A stretch of 64,000 nucleotides of DNA, taken from positions 124,001 through 188,000 of the forward strand of contig NZ_NIOF01000005.1 in NCBI RefSeq assembly GCF_002205645.1. The letters run 5' to 3'. Positions 17,938-26,364 of this stretch are shown here, piece after piece. A model generated the notes under the pieces. The model made no database searches, was not told the DNA's origin, and saw only the letters and a program-made list of their open reading frames with translations. A program made the translations under genes and the position numbers. The number at the start of each line of letters is the position of its first letter. Position 1 is the first letter of the stretch. The DNA comes from Roseateles aquatilis (GTDB lineage: Bacteria; Pseudomonadota; Gammaproteobacteria; Burkholderiales; Burkholderiaceae_C).

Positions 17938-19178
17938 ATGCGTTCGTTTCCCTCGGACTGTCGCCCAGCCTCTCGCGCGCCGTCGAAGAACTGGGCTACG
18001 ACCTACCCACGCCCATCCAGGCCGCCGCCATCCCGGCCGCCCTGGCGGGTCGAGACCTGCTGGGTTCCGCAGCGACCGGCTCCGGCAAGACGGCGGCGTT
18101 CGTCATCCCCGTGCTGCAGCGGATCGAATCCCGCCCCCGCCCCGCGTTGCGACGGACCCAGGCGCTCATCCTGGTGCCCACGCGCGAGCTCGCGATGCAG
18201 GTCGGCGAGACGATGCGCCAGCTCGGCCAGTTCTTCGCCGAGCCGGTGAAGCTGTCGGTCCTCTACGGCGGCGTGTCGATCAATCCGCAGATGATGGCCT
18301 TGCGCGGCGGAGCCGAAGTCGTCATCGCAACGCCGGGCCGCCTGCTGGACGTGGTCGCCCAAAACGCGCTGAAGCTGTCCGACGTCGGTTGCCTGGTGCT
18401 GGACGAGGCCGACCGCCTGCTGGACGGCGGCTTCGCCGACGAGCTGTCGCGCGTGCTGGCGTTGCTGCCCGCGCGCCGGCAGAACCTCCTGTTCTCGGCG
18501 ACCTTCCCGGACACCGTGCAGGCCCTGACGGATCGACTGCTGCGCGACCCGGTGCGCGTCGAGATCGCGCAGGAACCCGTCGGCGAAGGACAGATCGAAG
18601 AGCACGCGGTCGAGGTCGACCCCGCGCGGCGGACACCGCTGCTGCGCCACATGATCGAGCAGGGCGACTGGACGCGCGTCCTGGTTTTCGTCGCGACGCG
18701 ATATGCCTGCGACCACGTCGCCGACAAGCTGCGCAAGGGCGGCCTGGCGGCCGCGGCCTTCCATGGCGACGCGAGCCAGGGCGCGCGCACCCGCATGCTG
18801 GCGGACTTCAAGGCGGGCAGGCTGCAAGTGCTGGTCGCCACCGACCTGGGCGCGCGTGGCATCGACATCGCGCACCTGCCGGTGGTCGTGAACTACGACT
18901 TGCCGCGCTCGGCCGTGGACTACGTGCACCGCATCGGACGCACGGCGCGGGCCGGCGCGACGGGCCTGGCGGTGAGCTTCATCGGCGCCGCCGCGGAGGC
19001 TCATTTCCGCCTGATCGAAAAGCGCCAGGGCCGTCGCGTGCCGCGCGAACGCATCGCGGGCTACGAGCCGACCGAGACGGCGCCGCCCGAGGCGGCCACG
19101 GGCGGGATCAAGGGCAGAAGGCCCAGCAAGAAGGACAAGCTGCGCGCGGCAGCCACATCACATCCGGAGCAAGCATGA
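17934..19178 (+). CDS. DEAD-box RNA helicase (RhlE-like)
   Basis: 414 residues, starting at GTG within a GTGA overlap with dbpA. All core motifs are present: Q motif TPIQ, SAATGSGKT, PTRELAMQ, ATPGRLLD, VLDEADRLLDGG, SATFP, ATDLGARGID and HRIGRTARAG. The C-terminus is short and basic (GRRPSKKDKLR), like RhlE/RhlB-type helicases, rather than a DbpA RNA-binding domain. It probably acts in ribosome assembly or mRNA turnover. It overlaps the following M14 gene by four bases. A tandem pair of DEAD-box genes with dbpA first is unusual, and duplication followed by loss of the RNA-binding domain is one possible origin. Confidence 0.93.
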   Translation: MNAFVSLGLSPSLSRAVEELGYDLPTPIQAAAIPAALAGRDLLGSAATGSGKTAAFVIPVLQRIESRPRPALRRTQALILVPTRELAMQVGETMRQLGQFFAEPVKLSVLYGGVSINPQMMALRGGAEVVIATPGRLLDVVAQNALKLSDVGCLVLDEADRLLDGGFADELSRVLALLPARRQNLLFSATFPDTVQALTDRLLRDPVRVEIAQEPVGEGQIEEHAVEVDPARRTPLLRHMIEQGDWTRVLVFVATRYACDHVADKLRKGGLAAAAFHGDASQGARTRMLADFKAGRLQVLVATDLGARGIDIAHLPVVVNYDLPRSAVDYVHRIGRTARAGATGLAVSFIGAAAEAHFRLIEKRQGRRVPRERIAGYEPTETAPPEAATGGIKGRRPSKKDKLRAAATSHPEQA

Positions 19179-20098
19179 GCACAGCGCATTTCTATCCGAT
19201 CGGCACCCCTGGCGTGCCGTGGGGAACGACGGAACGGACAGCCTGGCGCGACAGGCAGGTGCGTTCCAGGAGCTACCTGAGCGACGTCGTCGAAGTGGTC
19301 GAGGCCCTGTCGGATCGCCTCGAGATCGTCCGGTACGGACAACTGAGCGACGGCGACGACACCTATCCCTTGCTGGCGCTGAAGAGTCCGTCGTGGAACC
19401 CGGCGCTACCGGTGGCGCTGGTCACGGGCGGCGTGCACGGCTACGAGACCAGTGGGGTCCTGGGCGCCCTGCGCTTCGCCGAGGCCCACGCCGCGGCGTA
19501 CGCGGGCCGCGTGAACGTGATGGTGGTGCCCTGCGTCAGCCCGTGGGCGTATGAACGGGCGTGCCGCTGGAATTACCACGCGATCGACCCCAACCGGAAC
19601 TTCGGCGCGCATCGCGAGGCCAAGGAATCGGTGGCGCTGATCGAGCTGCTGGCGCCCTTCTCCGGCCAGTTCCTGCTGCACATCGACCTTCACGAAACGA
19701 CGGACACCGACGCCAGCGAGTTCGGCCCCGCCCGGTCCTCCCGGGACGGCAAGCCGCACCAGCCCGAGGTGATTCCCGACGGGTTCTACCTGGTCGGCAA
19801 CAGCGAGACCTCGAGGCTCGACTTCCAGGAGGCCGTGGTGAAGGCCGTCGCGCAGGTGACCCACATCGCCCCCGGCGACGCCAACGGAAGGATCATCGGC
19901 TTCCCGGTGATCGCGCCCGGCGTGATCGAGTTTCCGGTTCGGGAGGCGGGGCTGTGCGCGGGCGTCACCGGCGCGAAGTTCTCGACGACGACCGAGGTGT
20001 ATCCCGACAGCCCCCGCACCAATCCGACGGAATGCGTGGACGCTCAAGTGAAGGCGGTCCGCGCGGCGCTGGACTTCGCCCTCGACCACGCGGGTTGA
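19175..20098 (+). CDS. M14-family metallohydrolase (carboxypeptidase or aspartoacylase-like)
   Basis: 307 residues. Zinc ligands His88 and Glu91 lie in TGGVHGYETSG, and the third appears in LHIDLHETTDTD. The block WNYHAIDPNRNF is the substrate-binding Asn-Arg segment of the M14 fold, and near the C-terminus FSTTTEVYP supplies the likely catalytic Glu. It has no signal peptide and should be cytoplasmic, so it may trim amino acid derivatives, peptides or glutamylated proteins. The ATG overlaps the helicase stop (ATGA), tying it to two RNA helicases. The functional link is not obvious. Confidence 0.85.
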   Translation: MSTAHFYPIGTPGVPWGTTERTAWRDRQVRSRSYLSDVVEVVEALSDRLEIVRYGQLSDGDDTYPLLALKSPSWNPALPVALVTGGVHGYETSGVLGALRFAEAHAAAYAGRVNVMVVPCVSPWAYERACRWNYHAIDPNRNFGAHREAKESVALIELLAPFSGQFLLHIDLHETTDTDASEFGPARSSRDGKPHQPEVIPDGFYLVGNSETSRLDFQEAVVKAVAQVTHIAPGDANGRIIGFPVIAPGVIEFPVREAGLCAGVTGAKFSTTTEVYPDSPRTNPTECVDAQVKAVRAALDFALDHAG

Positions 20099-20318
20099 AG
20101 CGCCGCGCCTGTCGCATTTGCCGCATCGCCGGACCTGCGGTCCCGGACAAGCGACGGCTGCCTCTTCCCTCAAACCGGTAGTAGAGTGCCGTCGATCGCC
20201 GCGGGCCGACGGGCCATCGACAAGACAGGCGCGATCAGATCGTCCGGATCCTGGTCGCGCCTGCTCGAGCCGCGGCGATGGCCGAATGACATCGAACGTT
20301 TAACAAGGAACTCTCAAC

Positions 20319-20471
20319 ATGCCAAAAGGCGAACAGCGCAACGACAAGGCGAACAAGAAACCGAAGAAGGACAGCAGCACCCCGAAGGAATCTTCTTCCG
20401 TCTCCACCCGGCCTGTCGCTCCGACGACGGCCGTGATGCCCAAGGGCAAGCTGAAGAACAAGCCGGCCTGA
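20319..20471 (+). CDS. very small basic Lys-rich protein
   Basis: 50 residues beginning MPKGEQRNDKANKKPKKDSS and ending in KGKLKNKPA. It contains eleven lysines, no predicted fold and no cysteine. AAGGAA lies 8 bases before the ATG. The composition suggests nucleic-acid binding or a disordered chaperone-like role, by analogy with other tiny basic proteins. That is inference. It is preceded by a 220-base gap holding its promoter. The start, ribosome site and coding-like composition make it a credible gene despite the small size. Confidence 0.65.
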   Translation: MPKGEQRNDKANKKPKKDSSTPKESSSVSTRPVAPTTAVMPKGKLKNKPA

Positions 20472-20585
20472 CGTGCCGCTTGCAAAGCCATCGGCCGCCG
20501 CTCGGCGCCATGGCTTGACCGCCCGAGTCGGCGAGGCGAGCGGCGCTCGGCCCTCGACTTCGCCCCTCGGGTGGCCGGTTTCCGC

Positions 20586-21185
20586 TCAGGGCCGGTGCGG
20601 CAGGAAGGTGCCGATCAGCGCCATGAGGATGAACAGGCTCCCCACCACGATGGCGATCCAGTTCAGCACGCTGAAGCGGTCGTTGCGGGCGTTGCCCGGA
20701 GAGACGGTGGCATTGACCGCGTTCATCGCGATCTGCGCCGGCAGCAGGAACAGCGGCGCGATCATGGCGAGCCACCACCCCGGCGTGGGCGCCTTCCACA
20801 TCAGCGAGGCAACGATCCAACCGATCGCCAGACCGCCGGCATTGAGACTCGCACCGGCGGCGCCCTCCGAATCGCGCACGCGCTTGAACAGTCCCCAGAC
20901 GAAGAAGAACGAGAACACCGCGCGCGCCACCGGGATGATGGAAGAGCGCTCGCGGAGCCGCACCAGGTTCCACTGCTTGTAGAACCAGTAGACGGTATAG
21001 AACTGCAGCGTGACGGTGCACATCACCAGCAGCTTGACCGGCGAGACCGAGAACCACATCGGCCGGGCCTGCGCCTGATCCAGTGCGACGGGCGCCACAT
21101 GGGCCTGCGGCGGCGCGAAGCGTGTGGTGATGTCGGACGCGGCATCGACCGGCGCGGTCGGGTTCAACGGGGCGTGCTGGGACAT
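20586..21185 (-). CDS. multi-spanning membrane protein, DUF4234-like, function unknown
   Basis: 199 residues. After about 50 hydrophilic residues come four hydrophobic segments, at about 57-77, 95-115, 125-150 and 170-195. The block YTVYWFYKQWNLVRLRE recalls the N-terminal motif of the DUF4234 membrane family, where aromatic residues precede a Trp-Asn-Leu and charged turn. The start at 21185 is chosen because GGAGGA lies eight bases upstream, while a longer in-frame ATG at 21383 has none. The gene is alone and faces away from the basic mini-protein. No role can be assigned. Confidence 0.7.
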   Translation of the reverse strand: MSQHAPLNPTAPVDAASDITTRFAPPQAHVAPVALDQAQARPMWFSVSPVKLLVMCTVTLQFYTVYWFYKQWNLVRLRERSSIIPVARAVFSFFFVWGLFKRVRDSEGAAGASLNAGGLAIGWIVASLMWKAPTPGWWLAMIAPLFLLPAQIAMNAVNATVSPGNARNDRFSVLNWIAIVVGSLFILMALIGTFLPHRP

Positions 21186-21494
21186 GAGGTTTCCTCCCTG
21201 GAACGGATGGCGCTTCTGGCAACCCGGCCTCGAATCTGGACCTGTTGAGTCGCCGGCGCAGGGCGGCATGATGCCCGCCCAGCCGGTCCGCCACCACCCG
21301 GCTAACCCTGCCGACGCCGGCCGGTCCGCGGCCACCGCCCCTCGGCCGCCACCTCGACGGGACCTCGACGGCTTGTCCGCCACCGCTGCAATTCACACCG
21401 TCGCGGCGCTGCTTTGTCGCCCGGCGCTGGAGAGGCCCCGGGTCGATGACGACACTCCATCCATCGACACAGCCAACCCCTTCAGGAGATCGAC
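21186..21494. other. 309-base divergent intergenic region
   Basis: It separates the DUF4234-like membrane gene (minus) from the small exported protein (plus), so it must hold both promoters. I see no strong -35/-10 pair, palindrome or small gene in it. Confidence 0.5.
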
Positions 21495-21749
21495 ATGAAC
21501 ACCACCAGCCGCCTTGCCCTCGCTTCCGCCACCCACACCACCGCCAAGGCTGTCGTCTTCGGCGTGCTGGCCTCGATGGCCCTGGTGATCGGCATCGCCC
21601 ACGCTCAAGGCCAGCGCGAGCTGCGCGCCTCGATCGTCACGCTGGACCCGGTGGTCATCTCCGTCAAGCGCGAGCAACTGCCCACCGTCTACATCACGGG
21701 TCGTCGCGACGCCTCCGTCGACGGCAGCCAAGTCGCCTCGATCCAGTGA
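21495..21749 (+). CDS. small exported protein, unknown
   Basis: 84 residues. The hydrophobic stretch (AVVFGVLASMALVIGIAHAQ, residues 19-38) can be a signal peptide cut after AHA or a membrane anchor. The remaining 45 residues contain LDPVVISVKREQLPTVYITGRRD, which looks like a short beta-hairpin. CAGGAGA precedes the ATG by six bases, and a strong terminator follows 64 bases after the stop, so it is a single-gene transcript. The segment resembles the end of many small Burkholderiales proteins whose function is unknown. Confidence 0.7.
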   Translation: MNTTSRLALASATHTTAKAVVFGVLASMALVIGIAHAQGQRELRASIVTLDPVVISVKREQLPTVYITGRRDASVDGSQVASIQ

Positions 21750-21812
21750 GCCCCCACGGTTGCGCTGTATCGACGAAGCGATCCGCGTACTGACGACCCT
21801 CGGTTCGCTCCC

Positions 21813-21849
21813 AAGCAAAACGCCCGGCTCAGGCCGGGCGTTTGCTTTT
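21813..21849 (+). terminator. rho-independent terminator
   Basis: CGCCCGGC at 21821-21828 pairs with GCCGGGCG at 21833-21840 around TCAG. The outer arms AAGCAAAA and TTTGCTT extend the stem with one bulged A and give a T-rich tail. The outer A/T arms would let it work in both directions. Confidence 0.92.
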
Positions 21850-21998
21850 GGCCACCCACGTCGCGTGGGCAACCGCAAGCGCACGAACCTCGTCCCCCGC
21901 CAGGACTGACAACCTGACAACGACGGTCAGATCCCAAAACGACCCATCGCTGAACTACGATGGCGACCGTCGCGCGTGGCGCAGTTACCGAGAACCTA

Positions 21999-22355
21999 AT
22001 GACGAACGTTGATGTGTCCAAGCTGAGCTACGTGGAGCTCGTGGAGCTGAGCAAGAAGCTGGAAGAGCAAATCCAGGGCAAGCGCACGGAAGAGCTGAAG
22101 GTGCTGGCCGACGGCTACATCAAGAAGATCGAAGCAGCAGGGTTCTCGGTGGTCGAGGCGGTCGAAGCGCTGCAGCCCTACATCGGCGCGCGCGGATTCA
22201 CCAAGACCAAGCCCGCGTCCACCGCCGCGGTGCTCTACCGCGATCCCGCCAATGCCGAGAACACCTGGAGCGGCCGAGGCCGCACCGCACGGTGGCTCGC
22301 CGACTACGAGGCGCAAGGCCGGAGTCGCGACGAGTTCAAGGTCGACGGACACTGA
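21999..22355 (+). CDS. H-NS family nucleoid protein
   Basis: 118 residues. Residues 1-55 form a helical coiled-coil dimerisation part (LSYVELVELSKKLEEQI). The C-terminal domain ends with the DNA-binding core YRDPANAENTWSGRGRTARWL, matching the H-NS consensus YR(D/N)P...TWSGRGR.P.WL. It should bind AT-rich or curved DNA in the minor groove and silence foreign genes. The ATG at 21999 fits the family's usual N-terminus better than the in-frame ATG at 21960. It is a single gene, and the core WSGRGR motif is intact. Confidence 0.93.
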   Translation: MTNVDVSKLSYVELVELSKKLEEQIQGKRTEELKVLADGYIKKIEAAGFSVVEAVEALQPYIGARGFTKTKPASTAAVLYRDPANAENTWSGRGRTARWLADYEAQGRSRDEFKVDGH

Positions 22356-22454
22356 GTCTTGAGGGCTGTGCGCTGAGGCGCTGATGTCGATGGGGCGTCA
22401 ATGCGCCGTCCCGGAACAGCGAAGCGAATGAAAGGCGGCTGTCCGGAGTCGCCT

Positions 22455-23315
22455 TCAAAGGACGTGCCCGCCATACGCCGACCCCTCGTAGACCTTCTGA
22501 ACCTCCTCGCTCAACGGGTGCAGGAACAGTTCGGTTCTCTTTTCGCTTTCCATGATCTCGCCCGCCAGGGTGGCTCCCGCGCCTTTCGAGAATGAAGCGA
22601 TGTTGGACAGGTAGGACTTGGACGTATCTCGCTGAAGGGAGTTCTCATCGAGCTCATCCGCCAGATAGGTCGAGATCGCCAACAGATCGCCATTCTGGTC
22701 ACGCAGTTTGGCGATGGACGTCGCCTCCGTCCCGATGCGATAACCGCGCTGGCGGACGCTGCGGTAGCCATAGGAGAGATCCGCCATCATGTTGCTCAAG
22801 AGCCTGAGGTGGGCAATGTCGCGCTCCACCTGCTGAAGGGCGGGGACGCCCTGCGTGGCCGCCTCCAGTTGACTCACATAGTGCTGAAGCTCCGCGGTGA
22901 AGTCCGTCCAGTTCCCGGATGTCTGCACGGGAGCGGCGACACCGCTCAAGGTGGGCACCTTCTTCAGCCGCTGATCGACAAGCCCCGCTATTTCCGCCAT
23001 CTCGGCGTCCACCGCCGTGTCGTCCGCGCCCTTGACGATCTTCTTGATCGACAAGGTATCCGTCGCCGCCTTGCGAGCCGCGGGCTTGATGCTCATCCTC
23101 CGCGGCTGATAACTCTTGGCATTCGAACTGCTCGTCAACGAAGCCCGTTGCGCCACCGGCCCATCGGCTCGGCAACCGCGCAGCAAATGCCCGATCCGCT
23201 CACGTTGATCGGCGATGTACGGGCTGTCGGTGTAGGGGCCGGCCGAACAGGCGCTCGTTCCACCCTGCTGCGCCGAAGGCGAATGCTGCTCCAAACGCGG
23301 TGCCGTCGATCGCAT
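22455..23315 (-). CDS. helical protein with disordered Ser/Gln-rich N-terminus, unknown
   Basis: 286 residues. No known family is recognised. The first about 75 residues are rich in Ser, Gln, Arg and Pro with no hydrophobic signal. The remaining 210 are strongly helical with heptad-like Leu spacing and segments such as LKKVPTLSGVAAPVQ and ISTYLADELDENSLQRD. GGGGAG lies six bases before the ATG, so the full N-terminus is probably translated. The shape, with no signal peptide, a disordered start and a helical body, resembles effectors of type III or type VI systems, but no secretion genes are near. A cytoplasmic scaffold is equally possible. Confidence 0.6.
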   Translation of the reverse strand: MRSTAPRLEQHSPSAQQGGTSACSAGPYTDSPYIADQRERIGHLLRGCRADGPVAQRASLTSSSNAKSYQPRRMSIKPAARKAATDTLSIKKIVKGADDTAVDAEMAEIAGLVDQRLKKVPTLSGVAAPVQTSGNWTDFTAELQHYVSQLEAATQGVPALQQVERDIAHLRLLSNMMADLSYGYRSVRQRGYRIGTEATSIAKLRDQNGDLLAISTYLADELDENSLQRDTSKSYLSNIASFSKGAGATLAGEIMESEKRTELFLHPLSEEVQKVYEGSAYGGHVL

Positions 23316-23623
23316 CGCTGACTCCCCATGGCCGGTCGAGTCATCAGAACCGAAACGTCGCGGATCGAGCAGGTGAGAAATTCTGAGATTGCGCGGTCGG
23401 ATTGCCTAGCCGGGCAACGAGACGCGGCCGCCGACGGCCACTCGGGCGAGGACGAGGGCAAGACCCGCCCCCCCTTGGTCGCGGGTGTCGCCCCCCTTTA
23501 CGCATCGCCCTGAAATTCAGGCACTTCATTCGAATAATTCAATACAAATCAACGCCTTGCGCAAGGTGGCCCGGTGTTTGCTTTTGGAGGTTCAGTCGCC
23601 TCCTCTTCATTCAAAGGTCCACC
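23316..23623. other. 308-base divergent intergenic region with locally AT-rich segment
   Basis: It contains a C-rich stretch with a short ACCCGC/GCGGGT stem. From about 23505 there is a distinctly AT-rich run with the 11-base palindrome CTGAAATTCAG, then the sigma-54-like promoter listed separately. No protein gene is visible. Confidence 0.55.
23555..23581 (+). promoter_or_regulatory. sigma-54-type promoter with adjacent 12-bp palindrome before the PEP-CTERM gene
   Basis: TGGCCC at 23567-23572 and TTGC at 23578-23581 are separated by exactly five bases, matching the -24/-12 pattern TGGCAC-N5-TTGC with one mismatch. CCTTGC-GCAAGG (23555-23566), a perfect palindrome, abuts the -24 box. The start codon follows 42 bases later. 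PEP-CTERM genes are known to be controlled by RpoN with PrsK/PrsR in related bacteria. Confidence 0.6.
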
Positions 23624-24304
23624 ATGAACCGCCTCCGCTCCCTCGCCCTGTCCGCGCTGCTCGTCGGCTCTTCTTTCGCCGCCCAAGCGGGCGTGGTCGA
23701 CCTGTTCGGGCTGCCCGGCAACTTCAACCAGTCGTCCTTCGGCGCGTCGGGCTCGCAGTACTACGCGCAGTCAATCAAGGCCGACGACGTGAATTGGGCC
23801 GACCTGAGCTTCTCCCTGTCCAAGCTGGGCGCGGGCGGCACGTTCAATGTGCTGATCACCCAGGCCGTGGCGGATGCCGGCCTGCCCGGCACCGGCCTGC
23901 GTCCTGACGCGGCCCACGTCCTGTTCTCCACCCAGCTGACGCATGGCGGTCAGGGCGATCAGGTCTTCGACCTGGCGCTGAACACCGGCGTCGTGTCGGG
24001 CGCCACCTACTTCCTGGTGCTGCAAGGCGTGGGCGGCACGCTGTCGGGCGCCTCGGTCCTGGCGACCCAGTACAACGGCACCGACAAGTACACCAGCGGC
24101 GAATTCATCTTCGCCAACACCAACGCCGACCTCGCGGGCACGGCCGGTCAATGGAGCTCGCGTGCGAGCGTGAACGAAGACCTGGTGTTCCGCGCCGTGT
24201 TCGACGGCGGCAACTCGGTGCCGGAACCCGACTCGCTGATGCTGCTGGCCCTGGCTGCCCTGGCCGCCGCCGGCGTGACCCGCCGCGCCAAGCGCAACGC
24301 CTGA
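23624..24304 (+). CDS. PEP-CTERM sorted exported protein
   Basis: 226 residues. The signal peptide ends near AQA (residue 22), and a beta-rich mature part follows, with Gly/Ser/Asn-rich strands. The C-terminus has the sorting tag: VPEP at about 200, a hydrophobic helix LMLLALAALAAAGV, and basic RRAKRNA. The exosortase EpsH recognises this tag, and such proteins are linked to exopolysaccharide and floc formation. The start at 23624 follows a weak AAAGG site. It lies downstream of a sigma-54-type promoter. The body has no named domain and may form a cell-surface layer or bind polysaccharide. Confidence 0.88.
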   Translation: MNRLRSLALSALLVGSSFAAQAGVVDLFGLPGNFNQSSFGASGSQYYAQSIKADDVNWADLSFSLSKLGAGGTFNVLITQAVADAGLPGTGLRPDAAHVLFSTQLTHGGQGDQVFDLALNTGVVSGATYFLVLQGVGGTLSGASVLATQYNGTDKYTSGEFIFANTNADLAGTAGQWSSRASVNEDLVFRAVFDGGNSVPEPDSLMLLALAALAAAGVTRRAKRNA

Positions 24305-24340
24305 TGCGCCTGTGCCGAATGGGCGGCGAGAATGCCGCCC

Positions 24341-24604
24341 ATGGCACAAGGTAAACGCATCTCGGTCGAGATCGGCGGCGACGCGCTGCAAGCGATCAAG
24401 GACATGGGCGCCGCGGCCCGCGCGGCACGCACCGCCAGCGGTGAAAGCCAGGGCGCGGCGGCGGCGCGGCTGGGCGTGCATGTCCAGACCGTCGCCCGCA
24501 TCGAATCCGGCGAGCCCGGTGTGGCCATCGGCCACGTGTTCGGAATGCTGGCGCTTTACGGCATCACGCCGGCGTTGCCGGAGGGCGGCGAGTCGAGCCG
24601 CTGA
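24341..24604 (+). CDS. XRE-family helix-turn-helix regulator
   Basis: 87 residues (90 if the in-frame ATG at 24332 is used). Residues about 25-75 form a Cro/CI-like HTH with AARAARTASGESQGAAAARLGVH and the recognition region VQTVARIESGEPG, as in HipB-like antitoxins. No partner kinase or toxin gene lies next to it. A hairpin GGGCGGC/GCCGCCC (24321-24340) abuts the second ATG and contains the first, which might limit translation. It starts 36 bases after the PEP-CTERM gene and converges with the Crp-like gene, ending 15 bases before that gene's stop. Confidence 0.8.
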   Translation: MAQGKRISVEIGGDALQAIKDMGAAARAARTASGESQGAAAARLGVHVQTVARIESGEPGVAIGHVFGMLALYGITPALPEGGESSR

Positions 24605-24619
24605 CCGCGCCGCGGAAAC

Positions 24620-25390
24620 TCACCTCCGCAACCCCTTGCCCGCCGCGAGCGCCGACAGCGTCTGATCGCACTGCTCCACGCTCGCGATGCAGTCCAGGCC
24701 TCGCTCCTCCACCTCGCGCATCAGGCTCAACCAGGCGTTGAGCCCTTCCAGCGTGACCTTGGTCCGCGAGGTGCGGTTCCAGCCGCGCTCGGCAAGCTGG
24801 CCCAGGTAGATCCAGGTCTGTCGTCGCGACAGTCCCGACAACTGCCCGATGCAGGCCTGCGACACCGGCAACGACAGGCTGTTGCCCGCCGCGCCGACGC
24901 GCGGCGTGCTGTTCAGCGCCGTCGCCAGCGTCGCCAGCACGCTCACCAGCCGCTGCAGGCCGTTGCCCGCCAGGCGCATCGTGATCTGATCCTGCAGGCG
25001 CGTCGCGGTCGCGGCATAGAGCTCGCCCGTGGCCGCGTCGCGTCGCGGCGCGTGGCGCTCGTTGACGCGGGTCAGCGGGATGTGGATGGTCGTGACGTCG
25101 ACCAGCGCCGTCACGTCGTATCGCGCGGCCAGCTTGCCCAGCGGCGATTCGGCGCCGATGACGTCGCCCAGCCAGAGCGCGGCCACCGCGACCCGCGTGT
25201 CCGCCGCGGCGCGCGCCGCCAGGAAGGCCGCCCCGCCGCTGATGGCGATCCACTCGCCCAGCGGCTTGCCGGCCTCGATGATCTTCTGGCCACGGCGATA
25301 CGTCCGGACCTGGCCGTCGGCCAGCCAGTCGTCGTCACTCGTCACCGGCGCGCCGCTGCCGCGGGGCGCTTTTGCCTCTCTCGTGCTCAT
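24620..25390 (-). CDS. Crp/Fnr-family transcription regulator
   Basis: 256 residues. The N-terminal half (about 20-130) folds as a cyclic-nucleotide-binding-like beta-barrel (RRGQKIIEAGKPLGEWIAISGGAAFLAA and WLGDVIGAESPLGKLAA). It lacks a clear phosphate-binding cassette Arg, so it may not bind cAMP. The C-terminal half has the HTH ACIGQLSGLSRRQTWIYLGQLAERGW, where Ser-Arg-Arg-Gln would contact DNA. The ATG at 25390 gives a more typical length than 25435. It is the last gene of the minus-strand FlgH-like cluster, 196 bases after flgH, and may regulate that cluster. Confidence 0.82.
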   Translation of the reverse strand: MSTREAKAPRGSGAPVTSDDDWLADGQVRTYRRGQKIIEAGKPLGEWIAISGGAAFLAARAAADTRVAVAALWLGDVIGAESPLGKLAARYDVTALVDVTTIHIPLTRVNERHAPRRDAATGELYAATATRLQDQITMRLAGNGLQRLVSVLATLATALNSTPRVGAAGNSLSLPVSQACIGQLSGLSRRQTWIYLGQLAERGWNRTSRTKVTLEGLNAWLSLMREVEERGLDCIASVEQCDQTLSALAAGKGLRR

Positions 25391-25586
25391 GCTTGTTCTG
25401 CGATCAGGTCCGCCAGGCAAGGCTCCGCCCTCCACGTCCAGCGCGGATGCCTCGTCGGCGAATCGTTGGTTATAGAAGCGGACCGCTCGCGCCGATCGGT
25501 GGATAAGCGCCGTGGGGTGGGTCCCTATCGGTCTTTGCGACGGTCCCGGCGCGGCGATCCCCTCGCCGCGCCGACCGCCGCCACGG

Positions 25587-26351
25587 TCACCAGATCGAGA
25601 GGCTGCGCGCGAGCACGCGCTGCAGCCAACTGCGCGACGACGCCTCCGACACGTCGCCCTGCGCGACGCTCTCCAGGCTCGCGTTCACCACGTCCCGCGA
25701 CGCCACCACGTTGCCCGGGCGAATGTCGCGCGGGTTCACGATGCCGGAGAAGCGCAGCGTGTTCACGCCCTTGTTCAGGCCCACGTTGCGTTCCCCCGCC
25801 ACCAGCAGGTTGCCGTTGGGCAGCACGTTGATAACGCTGACCGCCACCTGCGTGACGAAGCTGTTGTCCGTCTCGGTCGTGCCCGCGCCCTTGAACGAAT
25901 CGCTGCCCGCCGCGGTCGCGTCGATGTTCATCAAACGCTCGACCGCGCCGATGTTGCTCTTGCCGCCGGGACCATGCACCGCGAGCTTGTTGTCCCGGCT
26001 GGTGTCGGTGGTCTGCTTCTGGCTGGCCTTCAGGGTCTCCTGGATGTCGACCTTCAGCGTGTCGCCGATGGCGCTGGGCCGCTTCTCGCCGGAGAACAGC
26101 GACATCGGCGACATGCCCGGCTGATAGATCGCGCCGTTGTTGGGCCGCTCGATGTACATCGGCGCCTGCGGCGGCGTGACCAGCATCGGGCCGGGCACCG
26201 TCGGCGGCGTGCTGGAGCACGCGCCCAGCAGCGCCGTCAGCAGCAGCGCCGCGCCGGTGCTCGACGCGCCGCGGGCATCGCCGCGCGTCGACCGTCGTCG
26301 ACGGATCGGCGGATGGCGAGGATCGCTCGGGTGGATCGGGTGGATCGACAT
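25587..26351 (-). CDS. flgH: FlgH-like flagellar L-ring lipoprotein, orphan
   Basis: 254 residues. A lipobox LLGAC near residue 45 follows an unusually long Arg-rich start. The body matches FlgH: the region GAIYQPGMSPMSLFSGEKRPSAIGDTLKVDI, then NSFVTQVAVSVINVLPNGNLLVAGERN, and the C-terminal block RFSGIVNPRDIRPGNVVAS. FlgH forms the outer-membrane L-ring bushing around the flagellar rod. No flgG, flgI, flgJ or other flagellar gene is in this window, unlike ordinary flg operons. It may serve flagella encoded elsewhere or a non-flagellar outer-membrane ring. GGGAGAGGAACCC gives the ribosome site. Confidence 0.88.
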   Translation of the reverse strand: MSIHPIHPSDPRHPPIRRRRSTRGDARGASSTGAALLLTALLGACSSTPPTVPGPMLVTPPQAPMYIERPNNGAIYQPGMSPMSLFSGEKRPSAIGDTLKVDIQETLKASQKQTTDTSRDNKLAVHGPGGKSNIGAVERLMNIDATAAGSDSFKGAGTTETDNSFVTQVAVSVINVLPNGNLLVAGERNVGLNKGVNTLRFSGIVNPRDIRPGNVVASRDVVNASLESVAQGDVSEASSRSWLQRVLARSLSIW

Positions 26352-26364
26352 GGGTTCCTCTCCC

